A stretch of 64,000 nt of DNA from NCBI RefSeq assembly GCF_040581415.1, contig NZ_CP114014.1, positions 4,898,001 to 4,962,000 of the forward strand, given 5' to 3'. Shown here piece after piece: positions 53,141 through 62,073 of the stretch (position 1 is its first letter; each line of letters starts with the position of its first letter). The position numbers and the translations under genes are program-made. The stretch is from Paraconexibacter sp040581415 (lineage in GTDB: Bacteria > Actinomycetota > Thermoleophilia > Solirubrobacterales > Solirubrobacteraceae). The notes beneath the pieces are model-generated. The model was given only the letters and a program-made list of their open reading frames with translations, searched no databases and was not told where the DNA came from.

Positions 53141-54937
53141 ATGCTTGCACCGAACAGCCGCGAGCTTCTGCTAGACGCGCTGCGCCCCGACCCCGGCTTC
53201 GTGCTGGAGTGCGCTGTGGGGACGACGTTCTCACTCGACCTCGACGCCCTCCTGCTCGCGCCGCTGGCGTTCGCGCTCTTTGACGTCGACGCAGGCAGTG
53301 CCGACGCCGACCCCATCGCGCTCCTGGCCGCCATCACCTCTTACGCGCGGAAGATGGCGATCTACACCGACGCCGCACACATCTGCGTCCCATCGAAGGA
53401 GCGGCCGCTGATGCAGCTGCTCGAGTCGACGATCCGGCCGATCGAGATGCCTGATGGTGCGTTTCATCCGAAGGTCTGGGCCCTCCGCTACGTGACCCCA
53501 GACGGCGAGCGTCGCCATCGCGTTTTGGTGCTTTCGCGGAACCTGACGTTCGATCGCTCGTGGGACACCGTTCTGCGCCTCGACGAAGACCCCGACGCCA
53601 CCGGCGACCTCAACGGACGCGAGCTCGAGACGTTCCTCGACTATCTCCGTACGCGTAAGCCGTCGTCCGTCGTCGACGATCTCCTCACCACGATCGGACG
53701 CGTCTCGTTCGCGCCGCCACCGCTGTTCGACGAGCTGCGCTTCTGGCCGATGCTGGCCAACGGCGCGGATCCGATGCGTGATGTTGGTGCGTCTTCCGTC
53801 CTCGTGGTCTCCCCGTTCGCCACGAGCGGTCGGTTGGCGCAGCTTGCGCCGGACGCTAAGCGACGGGCGCTGGTAACGAGATCAGACACGCTGACGGAGC
53901 TCGGCGGGCACACGCTTGCCCCGTGGCACGAAGTCTTCGTGCTCCGAGGCGAGGCAATCGACGACGACCCAGAACACGACGAAGCGATCGCAACGCTCTC
54001 CGGCCTGCATGCGAAGCTCTACGTCTTCGACGACGGGCGTAAGCGACGGATCTTCACCGGCTCGGCCAACGCGACGACCGCCTCACTCGCGCGGAACATC
54101 GAGCTGGTCGTCGAGCTCAGCTCCCACGATGCGTCGACGCGCGTCGACCGGTTGCTCGGCGAGACCGATGGCACCCCGACCCTCCGTGCACTGCTGACTC
54201 CCCGGCGGCCCGAGTCCGACGAGCCGGTGCCGAAGACCGCACGGGAGGTCGAAGCTGATCGCCTCGAGGCACTAGCGCGAGCGCTCGCGGCGGGGCGTCC
54301 CGTGGCGAAGGCGCAGTCCGACGCCGCGGGCCGGTGGAGCGTCGCATTTACCCTGCCGCTCGGCGGGGTCGAGCTCGCCCCCCACGACAAGCTGCGCGCG
54401 CGGCTTGTCACGACGACCGGTGTATGGCAACAGCTCAGCGGCAACAGCTCTGAGATGCGGGGCGACCTACCCGCCGGCGCGGCGTCACGGGTGAGCAGCC
54501 TGGTTGCGGTTGAGCTCGCAGGTGACCCTCACCTCGGGGTCGCGCCCGAACGCTTCGTCGTCATCGCTGAACTCATCGATGCGCCAGAGAATCGTGAAGA
54601 TCAGCTGCTGCTCGACCTGCTGCCCGACGCCGAGAAACTCATGCGCCTGCTGTTCATGTTGCTCGCGGACGGCCGGGACGGTGCCGACGCCGCCGGCGAA
54701 GTCCGGCGCATCCTTGCCGGCCACGGGAGTGGCGACTCGACACCCTGGTCCCCTCAGCTCCCGCTGTTCGAGAACCTCGTCCGCACGTTCGCCCGTGAGC
54801 CCGAGCGGCTGCAGACGATCCGGGGCGTCATCGACAAGATGCGTACCGCTCCTGACGGACTCGACCGCTTTCCCCCCGGGTTCCTCGAGCTCTGGTCGAC
54901 TTTTGAACGCGTGCTGCCCAAGAAAGCTGGAGCCTGA
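53141..54937 (+). CDS. Phospholipase D-like nuclease with two HKD-type motifs
   Basis: A 598-residue protein. A first H-x-K motif (GAFHPKVWALRYVT, near residue 108) is followed by LVLSRNLTFDRSWD. A second (GLHAKLYVFDDGRKRRIFTG, near 289) is followed by GSANATTASLARNIELVVEL. Two HKD half-sites in one chain form the complete active site of PLD-superfamily nucleases. The C-terminal 200 residues are a domain of unknown function. It has no secretion signal, so it acts inside the cell, probably on DNA or RNA supplied by the helicase encoded next. The start is the ATG at 53141. Confidence 0.85.
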   Translation: MLAPNSRELLLDALRPDPGFVLECAVGTTFSLDLDALLLAPLAFALFDVDAGSADADPIALLAAITSYARKMAIYTDAAHICVPSKERPLMQLLESTIRPIEMPDGAFHPKVWALRYVTPDGERRHRVLVLSRNLTFDRSWDTVLRLDEDPDATGDLNGRELETFLDYLRTRKPSSVVDDLLTTIGRVSFAPPPLFDELRFWPMLANGADPMRDVGASSVLVVSPFATSGRLAQLAPDAKRRALVTRSDTLTELGGHTLAPWHEVFVLRGEAIDDDPEHDEAIATLSGLHAKLYVFDDGRKRRIFTGSANATTASLARNIELVVELSSHDASTRVDRLLGETDGTPTLRALLTPRRPESDEPVPKTAREVEADRLEALARALAAGRPVAKAQSDAAGRWSVAFTLPLGGVELAPHDKLRARLVTTTGVWQQLSGNSSEMRGDLPAGAASRVSSLVAVELAGDPHLGVAPERFVVIAELIDAPENREDQLLLDLLPDAEKLMRLLFMLLADGRDGADAAGEVRRILAGHGSGDSTPWSPQLPLFENLVRTFAREPERLQTIRGVIDKMRTAPDGLDRFPPGFLELWSTFERVLPKKAGA

Positions 54938-54938
54938 G

Positions 54939-57900
54939 GTGTTCGATGCCACGCCGTACCTTGACCGCCTGAAGCCGTTTCAGATGGCGACAGTCGAGCA
55001 CATCTTCGCGCGGATGTTCGATGCCGATGACCCGGTCAACCGATACCTCTGCGCCGATGAAGTGGGCCTCGGCAAGACGATGATCGCGCGCGGGCTCATC
55101 GCGAAGATGATCGAGCACTACTCGGTGACCGAGCCGACGCGACGCATCGACGTTCTTTACGTCTGCTCGAACCAGGCCATCGCGAAGCAGAACTTCTCGA
55201 AGCTCGCGATCGTCGGTAACTCGCAGCGCGCGGTCACGGACCGCATCACGAAGCTGCCGCTCCACCTTGGCGACCTCGAGAGGGAGCTGCCCGAACTTGG
55301 CATCGCGGTCAACTTCATCCCGATCACGCCGACGACGTCGCTCGACTTGCGCTCCAACGTCGGCCGCGTCGATGAGCGCGCGCTGTTGTGGACCATGCTC
55401 GGGGACGAGCGATTGATCGGCCGGCGCGGCATGCGCCGTGTTGGCGCAGAGCGGCTGCTCAGGCAGAAGCAAGTCGGCGACTGGTCCTGGCAGTACGAGA
55501 AGCGTCGCATCGGGCCGGGTGACATCGACTCGACGATCTTGGACGCGTTCGTAGCAGACATCCGCTCCGGATCGCCGTCTCTTCTCGAGCGGTTCGCGGA
55601 GACCGCCGAGCTGTTCACGTCCAAGCGCGCCTGGGACGACAACCGGAACGGATCGAAGCGCACCTCGATCGTCGGCGACCTCCGTCGGCAGCTGGCCGAG
55701 ACGTGCATCCGAGCGCTGTCGCCCGACCTCATCATCCTCGACGAGTTCCAGCGTTTCCCGAAGCTGCTTGATCCCGACGAGACCGTCGGTGCGCTTGCCG
55801 ACTTGCTGTTCCAGCAGCACGAGGCGAAGACGCTGCTGCTATCGGCGACGCCTTACAGGATGCTCACCCGAAGCACCGAGCTTGACGAAAACCATCACGA
55901 CGATTTCCTGAAGACGACGAAGTTCCTGCTCGAGCACGACACGGCCGGCGTCGAGAAGATGGCCGGCGCCCTCGTCGCCTACCGCGAGGGCCTCCGCGAC
56001 CTAGGACGCGGCGGGTCGGCGACCAGCGCGGTTGTCGAAGCGCGCGACGTCGTCTCGCACGAGCTGCGTCGCGTCATGTGCCGGACTGAGCGTCTCGCAG
56101 CGACAGCTGATCGCAACGGCATGCTCGCAGCGAACCCAGCCGAGGCAATCGGTCCCCGGCTGGAGCCGGCGGATCTGCTTCAGTTCCGCGAACTCGACCG
56201 CATCTCGGACGCGATCAAAAGCCAAGACGTCGTCGAGTATTGGAAGAGCTGTCCGTATCCGCTGAACTTCATGGACGGGTACAAGTTTGCTGAGCGCTTT
56301 GAAGGTGCCTTGAAGTCCGGCGACGTCAAAACCTTCGCCCACGGGCTCGACGTCGACGCGGTCCGCGCTACGAAACCCATCGACCTCGGGAACGCCCGCC
56401 TGCGCGGGCTAGTCGACCAACTCGAAGCGGAGCGTGCCTGGTCGCTGCTGTGGCTCCCTCCGAGCCTGCCTTACTACACCCCGGGACAGCCCTTTCAGCG
56501 AGCGTCCGTCAAGACCAAGCGACTCATCTTCTCGTCGTGGACCGTGGTGCCGAAGGCGATTGCCGCGCTGACGAGTTACGAGGCCGAACGGCACTTGTTC
56601 GCTGCGCTCGACAGCGGCGCTCGTACCGAGGTACAGGGTCTGCAGTGGCGCCCAGACGGCCCTATGACCGAACTGGTGATGAGCATGCCCTCCCTAACGA
56701 TGGCCGAACTCGGCGATCCGCTCATCGTAAGCCGCAAATTTGGTGGAGCCGACAGCCCAGCGAGCCGCCCCGCGGTCCTCCAGTCGGTGCGCCGCGCGGT
56801 CAAGGATGCGCTCGCGCAGCTCGAGGTTCCGACCACCGACGCCGGTCGCGGAGACCCAAGGTGGTACATCATGGCGCCGCTGCTCCTCGACGATCAAGGG
56901 TCGCCCGGCTCGGCGGCCGCTCTCCTCGACGCAGCTGAGGTGCTCGAGGTCGATGCGGCTGCGTGGCGGTCACATCTGCGGGAGCTCCGCCGACTCCTGG
57001 CAGACCCGTCGGACCTCGGCAAGCATCCGAGCGACCTCATCGAGGTTCTAGCGAAGAACGCGATCGCCGGACCGGGAACAGCAGCGCTGCGCTCGCTCTC
57101 GCGGTCGGCAGGGCAGGACATGGTCAGCAACCTGGGGAACGCGCTCACGCTCGGTCTTGCGTTCCGTGCGCTGTTCAACCTCCCCGAGTCATACGCCATC
57201 GTGCGCGCGCTCACCGAGACAGCCTCCGGCGACGACGTCTTCTGGAAGGCTGCGATCGACTACTGCCTCGCGGGGAACCTGCAGGCCGTCCTGGACGAGT
57301 ACGTCCACGCGCTCACCGACTGGGTGGAGGACCGGCCGGCCGACCAAGGGGGCAAGGTCGGCGCCATTGTCGCGACGGCCGCCGAGTCCCTCGGCATCAA
57401 GACGACCGACCTGACGGTCCGCACCGTCGAGGACGGGAAGCTTGGCAAAGCGCTGACCATGCGCACGCGGTTTGCCCTTCGCCTGAGCGACGGTCGGTCA
57501 TCCGAGGACGCGAAGTCGGTCAACCGTGTCGACACCGTCAGAAAAGCCTTCAACTCTCCGTTCTGGCCCTTTGTCCTGGCGACAACCTCGATCGGTCAGG
57601 AGGGGCTGGACTTCCATCACTACAGCCACGCGGTGGTCCACTGGAATCTTCCGAGTAACCCCGTCGACCTCGAACAGCGCGAAGGCCGGGTGCACCGGTT
57701 CAAGAGCCACGCGGTCCGGCGCAACATCGCCGCGAGCTACCGCGCAGAGGGGGTAGCGGCGACTGACCCGTGGGGCGCGATGTTCGCGGCCGCGCCCCCG
57801 AAGGATGATGGCCTACAGCCGTACTGGGTGTTCGAAGGCACGCAGGAGGCCTCGTTGCGGGCAAAGATCGAACGCCATGCGCTGACGATGCCGATGAGCC

Positions 57901-58085
57901 GCGACGCTGAACGCCTGAAGGACCTTGTGCAGCTGCTCGGCATCTACCGGCTCGCGTTCGGGCAGCCACGGCAGGACGAGCTGCTCGCCGCGCTTCGGAT
58001 CGCACCCGATCTGGAGGCGAAGGCGCACGAGCTGCTCATCGACCTCCAGCCCTTGGCGCCCGCTACCGCCGTTTTGACCACTTGA
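54939..58085 (+). CDS. SF2 (SNF2/DEAD-like) helicase
   Basis: I place the start at the GTG at 54939, one base after the PLD stop; the open frame continues upstream inside the PLD gene but is noise there. The 1048-residue protein begins FDATPYLDRLKPFQMATVEH. Walker A is CADEVGLGKTMIARGL near 40-47, Walker B is IILDEFQRFPKLL near 266, then LLLSATPYRM. The C-terminal RecA lobe has ATTSIGQEGLDFHHYSHAVV and LEQREGRVHRFKSHAVRRN near 914. This organisation is that of DISARM-like or HepA-type helicases acting on duplex DNA. It forms a cassette with the DUF6361 and PLD genes. Confidence 0.85.
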   Translation: MFDATPYLDRLKPFQMATVEHIFARMFDADDPVNRYLCADEVGLGKTMIARGLIAKMIEHYSVTEPTRRIDVLYVCSNQAIAKQNFSKLAIVGNSQRAVTDRITKLPLHLGDLERELPELGIAVNFIPITPTTSLDLRSNVGRVDERALLWTMLGDERLIGRRGMRRVGAERLLRQKQVGDWSWQYEKRRIGPGDIDSTILDAFVADIRSGSPSLLERFAETAELFTSKRAWDDNRNGSKRTSIVGDLRRQLAETCIRALSPDLIILDEFQRFPKLLDPDETVGALADLLFQQHEAKTLLLSATPYRMLTRSTELDENHHDDFLKTTKFLLEHDTAGVEKMAGALVAYREGLRDLGRGGSATSAVVEARDVVSHELRRVMCRTERLAATADRNGMLAANPAEAIGPRLEPADLLQFRELDRISDAIKSQDVVEYWKSCPYPLNFMDGYKFAERFEGALKSGDVKTFAHGLDVDAVRATKPIDLGNARLRGLVDQLEAERAWSLLWLPPSLPYYTPGQPFQRASVKTKRLIFSSWTVVPKAIAALTSYEAERHLFAALDSGARTEVQGLQWRPDGPMTELVMSMPSLTMAELGDPLIVSRKFGGADSPASRPAVLQSVRRAVKDALAQLEVPTTDAGRGDPRWYIMAPLLLDDQGSPGSAAALLDAAEVLEVDAAAWRSHLRELRRLLADPSDLGKHPSDLIEVLAKNAIAGPGTAALRSLSRSAGQDMVSNLGNALTLGLAFRALFNLPESYAIVRALTETASGDDVFWKAAIDYCLAGNLQAVLDEYVHALTDWVEDRPADQGGKVGAIVATAAESLGIKTTDLTVRTVEDGKLGKALTMRTRFALRLSDGRSSEDAKSVNRVDTVRKAFNSPFWPFVLATTSIGQEGLDFHHYSHAVVHWNLPSNPVDLEQREGRVHRFKSHAVRRNIAASYRAEGVAATDPWGAMFAAAPPKDDGLQPYWVFEGTQEASLRAKIERHALTMPMSRDAERLKDLVQLLGIYRLAFGQPRQDELLAALRIAPDLEAKAHELLIDLQPLAPATAVLTT

Positions 58086-58108
58086 CACCCAGACAAGGAA
58101 GGGAAGCC

Positions 58109-58402
58109 GTGTCGATTCCGATGAACAAGTACGACAACCGAGCGCTCTCGGAGATCCGTGTGTAGTGCCCCGCGACCGGTTCGTCTTCGTTAGCCCGCAC
58201 GCAACTGCCAGCGGCGTCCGCCGGGAGGCTCGCGCCCCTCTCGCGTCGTCACGAGCTCGACCACTACCAGCGCAAGTACCGCTGGGAAAGGAAACAGGCC
58301 GGCGAGTTTGTCGATGACCTAGTCGCCAAGTTCCAAGAAGCGCGCGACGCGTTCGAGGATAACGTCAGGTCCCCGCACCAGATGCCGACAAGGACTCCAT
58401 GA
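58109..58402 (+). pseudogene. Small interrupted coding stretch before the dynamin genes
   Basis: A ribosome site (aaggaaggga, 58096-58105) precedes a GTG at 58109 that reads SIPMNKYDNRALSEIRV and stops at TAG 58163-58165. The same frame then stays open to TGA 58400-58402, ending RKYRWERKQAGEFVDDLVAK and FQEARDAFEDNVRSPHQM plus a short tail, which looks like real helical protein. A second frame from the GTG at 58165 gives PRDRFVFVSPHATASGVRRE. A small gene broken by a stop or shift best explains this. Its final TGA overlaps the ATG of the dynamin gene as ATGA. It may also be two short real peptides. Confidence 0.45.
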
Positions 58403-61400
58403 ATCCGTCCTGGGAAGGCATCGTCGCTGAGGCGATCCGCCAAAGTAGCGAAGCGGCTGCCGTCCAGCTCGACGCCATCCACAAGCGAGCAGCCGACTGG
58501 ACCGGTCGCCTTTCATTGCTCGAGACCGAGCACGGATCACACGCCGATGCTCATCAGGCTGCTCCGACGCTTGCTCAAGCCGTCACTGAAAGCGTTGATC
58601 ACTCGCTTGAGGGGCTGCGGCGGCGGCAGCACTATCTCGGCTCGTTGCATCTTGTGCTGTTCGGTCGCACTGGCGCGGGGAAGAGCTCTTTCGTCGAGGC
58701 ACTGACGCGCGGCACCGGGCAGCGGATCTCCCCCGAAGGCCGGCTTGACTTCACAACCACTGTGGACGAAGTCGCCTGGGGCTCGGTGGTCGTCGTCGAC
58801 ACCCCCGGGATCGAAGGCTGGGCCGACGACGGACAGCGCGACGTCATCGAGGCAGAAGCCCATGCGGCAGTGCAGCGCGCCGACGTCGTGATCCTCGTCT
58901 TCGACGACTACAACCAGAAGGTTCGCGAGTTCCAACAGATCGCGGAGTGGGTCGCGCTGTTCGGCAAGGTGGCGATCGCGATCCTCAACGTCCGAGATGA
59001 CGAGTGGCGCTACGACGCTCGCCTTTACGACCCCGATGACCGCGAGCCGGCCGTGCAGCAGATCCGCGAACATGCGGGCCACATCGATCGCATGCTTCGA
59101 AGCGTCGGACTCGAAGACGTGCCGATCATCGCGGCGAACCTCGCGTGGGCGTTCGGCGCTCGCGCATCGGAGATCGGCCGCCATCCAGCGGCGGCCGAGC
59201 TAGAGCGCGCACGCGACGAGCTCACCCCGATCGGCCTTGAGCGCGTCTCGAACTTTGATGCGTTTGAAGACCTGATGACCGCGCTCCTGAGCGGAGACCC
59301 GGCGAGCCTGCGCCTCGGAGGTCTTGAGCGCGAACGCGTCACTGCGCTGCACGAGATCCAAGCGCTGCTGCGCCGTGAGGAACGCGCCGCCGCGCTCCTC
59401 GCCGACCAACGCGAGCTCGCCGTCCGCACCGTTCTCGGGCGAACCGGAGCGCCCCGTCTGCAAGATCTTGAGGAGATCGAGCCGGGCGCGGATCAGGACA
59501 GCGTCAGTGAGCTGGTGTCGCTTCTCGCGGACGACCGGTACGCGGACGTGCGCGACGAGCGTGGAGAAGTGGCGCGGTTAATGACTACGCACCTGGACGG
59601 CCCGATCACGGCCGCACGGAGCAATGGGCTCACCGCAGCCCGCGCCGAGCTGCAACAACATGATGGACGCTTTGCTTCGGTCAGCGCTCAGCGGCTTCAG
59701 ACCGTCGCCCTCAAAGCAGCAGCATTTGACGACGTAGCGGCCCGGCACAGCGCGTCCGCACTCATGCGCCTCGCGAAGGACATCGCGGCGGATGCCGAGA
59801 GCCTGCGGGCAGATTTCGTGTGGGAGGTCCGCGATTTTGAGACCGGCTTTGACGCCGACACCGGCCGTGGCCGCCGCAGCGCAGGCAAAGTGCTCGGCTT
59901 CGGAAGCGCCGGCGGCGCCGCCGTCGCCGCGGTGCTGGCGGCGAGTAATCCACTCGGATGGGCCTTGGGAATCGGTTTCGTTGGCGGAGCGCTGGCCCGA
60001 AAGCTCCGGCGGTCAGGTCATCGCAAGCGAACCGAGGAACGTCTACGAGTCGAACGCGAACTCGGAACGTGGTTGCACGGCGTCGCACAAGACGTCCAGG
60101 GGGCTGCCCGTACCGCCGGCGAACGTCAGGCGCTGATCCTGGCCGGTCGCGCGGCAACCGCTGATGCGCGGCAGGCTGCTCGACACCGCGCCGACGAAGC
60201 GCTACTCCGCGAAGTGCGCCGAGACGTGCAGGCAGCCAAGAAAGAGGCGTCAGCCGCCGCCGCGCCCTCCGAGCTCATCGAGCACGCCGTAGCGACGGTC
60301 GAAGTCGCGCGCTACCCGGACGACCCCGACGCCGGCCCGAAGGTGTGGCTCGGCGAGGACTGGCTCGACACGCCGTCCGAGACCGCAACCCGCGAGCGCC
60401 CCCGCCTGGACCGGCCCCGTCTCGGCGACATGATCGTCATCCGGACCGTTCCGGCGACAACATCCGAGCGGTTCTGGCTAGCAGCCGAGCGACTCGCCGC
60501 AACGGGCCCAGAGCTCAGCGCGGCGGTCAACGCCGGCCGTGCTGTCTTGGCGGCCGACCCAGTGGTCGGCTTCGTAGGCGACTTCTCGTCCGGTAAGACC
60601 AGTCTGATCCGTCGCCTTGCGACGACTTGGGGCGTCGAGCTCAGCGAGCACGAGTTCGCCGTCGGGGCCGCACCAACCACAGAATCGATCATCGAGATGC
60701 GCGCTGGCGGCCTGATCGTTCGGGACACCCCGGGGCTCGGTTCTGGCGACGCCGAGCATGACCGGATAGCGCTGGCCGCAGTCGCGTCTGCCTCCCTCCT
60801 CGTCGTAACGCACACACCGGTAGGAGGGCGGCTTGACGACATCGTCGATCTTCTCAGCCCGGATGGGAGAGCACTCCGCACGGTGCACGTCCTGGGCCGG
60901 ATCGACGCGCTCAGCGCGCGTCCTCACACTGACCCTGAAGGCTTCATGTCGCTGTTGGAGGTGAAGCGGTCTGAACTGGCTCGAAAGCTGGAGGCATCGG
61001 GGCTTCCACCGCACGCTGATCTGCCGCTTCCGGTTGCCGCTGATCCGGGCCGACGGCACTCCGGGGGCCGACCCTGGCAGCTCAAAGACTTCCTCCCCTT
61101 CAATGGGTGGGACGGTATCGATGATCTGTCCCGAGTTCTTTTCCGCGAGGCTCAGCGCGGGCGTGCTTCGGCTGCGATCGACTGCACCCGCGACGCCGCG
61201 CTTAGGACTTGCGCACGTCTAGCCGCGGACCTTGACGGCATGGATCTCCGGTCGAACGAGATCCAGCGCGTCATCGACATCTACCGGCGCGCAGCAGATG
61301 CACACGGTCGCGCCGAGCAGCGTGCCGCCCATGCGCTGCACGCTGTCATGAGTGACGCCGTCGCTGAGCGTTTGGAGGATCTCGCGGACATGGACACCAC

Positions 61401-62073
61401 ACGACTGAGAGCCGTGCAGCAGACCCCTGACTCGTGGCTCGTCACCGAACGCCTCGAGGGGGACTTCGCCGATTGGCGAGACGGCGTTCTCGGCGACCTC
61501 GAGCAGGTCTACGCAGAGCTTGAGCAAGCCGTAGAAGCCCGCGTCGGCTCCCGCGCTTTCGCCGCAGCTTTCGGAGACGGCGCAGGAGCAACGTTCGACG
61601 ACTTCACCAAGGTCCTCCTGGAGGGTCTCAAAGCCGCCGCGGGTAAGGGCGCAGGAGCTGGCGAGAAGTTCGTCGCCGGCCTCGCCGCGAAGATCCCCGC
61701 GTTGGCCGGATTCGCCGAGCAGTTGGGGAAGGCGGCGGCACGAGGCGCAGCGGCAGCGGCGGGGCTCGTTCTCGAAGCAGGCGCTCAAGCCCTCGAGGAC
61801 CGGGCTGAGAGACGCCGCGCCGACACCATGGAAGATGCCAAGAAAGCAATCCACGAGGCCGCCGACGCTTGGGTCACCGAAACGCTCGAAGGAACCGATA
61901 CGACCGCCAGCGTACTGAGCGAGGTGGTTGCGTTCGCCGAGCAGATGATCCATTCTCCGCTCGCCTCGATGACGCAAGCACATGACGATGTGGCCAACGG
62001 ACGCGCTGCGACGACCGCGACCGTCGCAGCTGCGGAAAATCTAATCCTGGAGGCAAACCGTGCACTCAACTGA
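58399..62073 (+). CDS. Dynamin-like GTPase with two G domains and a hydrophobic segment
   Basis: A 1224-residue protein. The first G domain has VLFGRTGAGKSSFVEAL (G1) near residue 87, VVVDTPGIEGWADDG (G3) near 133 and ILNVRDDEW as a possible G4. A long coiled-coil stalk leads to a hydrophobic segment (GFGSAGGAAVAAVLAASNPL and following residues, about 497-535) that could insert in membranes. The second G domain has VGFVGDFSSGKTSLIRRL near 726 and VRDTPGLGSGDAEHD near 774. A second helical stalk ends with an Ala/Gly-rich hydrophobic stretch. Architecture and pairing resemble bacterial dynamins and the Eleos (LeoA/LeoBC) defence proteins. Confidence 0.78.
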   Translation: MNPSWEGIVAEAIRQSSEAAAVQLDAIHKRAADWTGRLSLLETEHGSHADAHQAAPTLAQAVTESVDHSLEGLRRRQHYLGSLHLVLFGRTGAGKSSFVEALTRGTGQRISPEGRLDFTTTVDEVAWGSVVVVDTPGIEGWADDGQRDVIEAEAHAAVQRADVVILVFDDYNQKVREFQQIAEWVALFGKVAIAILNVRDDEWRYDARLYDPDDREPAVQQIREHAGHIDRMLRSVGLEDVPIIAANLAWAFGARASEIGRHPAAAELERARDELTPIGLERVSNFDAFEDLMTALLSGDPASLRLGGLERERVTALHEIQALLRREERAAALLADQRELAVRTVLGRTGAPRLQDLEEIEPGADQDSVSELVSLLADDRYADVRDERGEVARLMTTHLDGPITAARSNGLTAARAELQQHDGRFASVSAQRLQTVALKAAAFDDVAARHSASALMRLAKDIAADAESLRADFVWEVRDFETGFDADTGRGRRSAGKVLGFGSAGGAAVAAVLAASNPLGWALGIGFVGGALARKLRRSGHRKRTEERLRVERELGTWLHGVAQDVQGAARTAGERQALILAGRAATADARQAARHRADEALLREVRRDVQAAKKEASAAAAPSELIEHAVATVEVARYPDDPDAGPKVWLGEDWLDTPSETATRERPRLDRPRLGDMIVIRTVPATTSERFWLAAERLAATGPELSAAVNAGRAVLAADPVVGFVGDFSSGKTSLIRRLATTWGVELSEHEFAVGAAPTTESIIEMRAGGLIVRDTPGLGSGDAEHDRIALAAVASASLLVVTHTPVGGRLDDIVDLLSPDGRALRTVHVLGRIDALSARPHTDPEGFMSLLEVKRSELARKLEASGLPPHADLPLPVAADPGRRHSGGRPWQLKDFLPFNGWDGIDDLSRVLFREAQRGRASAAIDCTRDAALRTCARLAADLDGMDLRSNEIQRVIDIYRRAADAHGRAEQRAAHALHAVMSDAVAERLEDLADMDTTRLRAVQQTPDSWLVTERLEGDFADWRDGVLGDLEQVYAELEQAVEARVGSRAFAAAFGDGAGATFDDFTKVLLEGLKAAAGKGAGAGEKFVAGLAAKIPALAGFAEQLGKAAARGAAAAAGLVLEAGAQALEDRAERRRADTMEDAKKAIHEAADAWVTETLEGTDTTASVLSEVVAFAEQMIHSPLASMTQAHDDVANGRAATTATVAAAENLILEANRALN

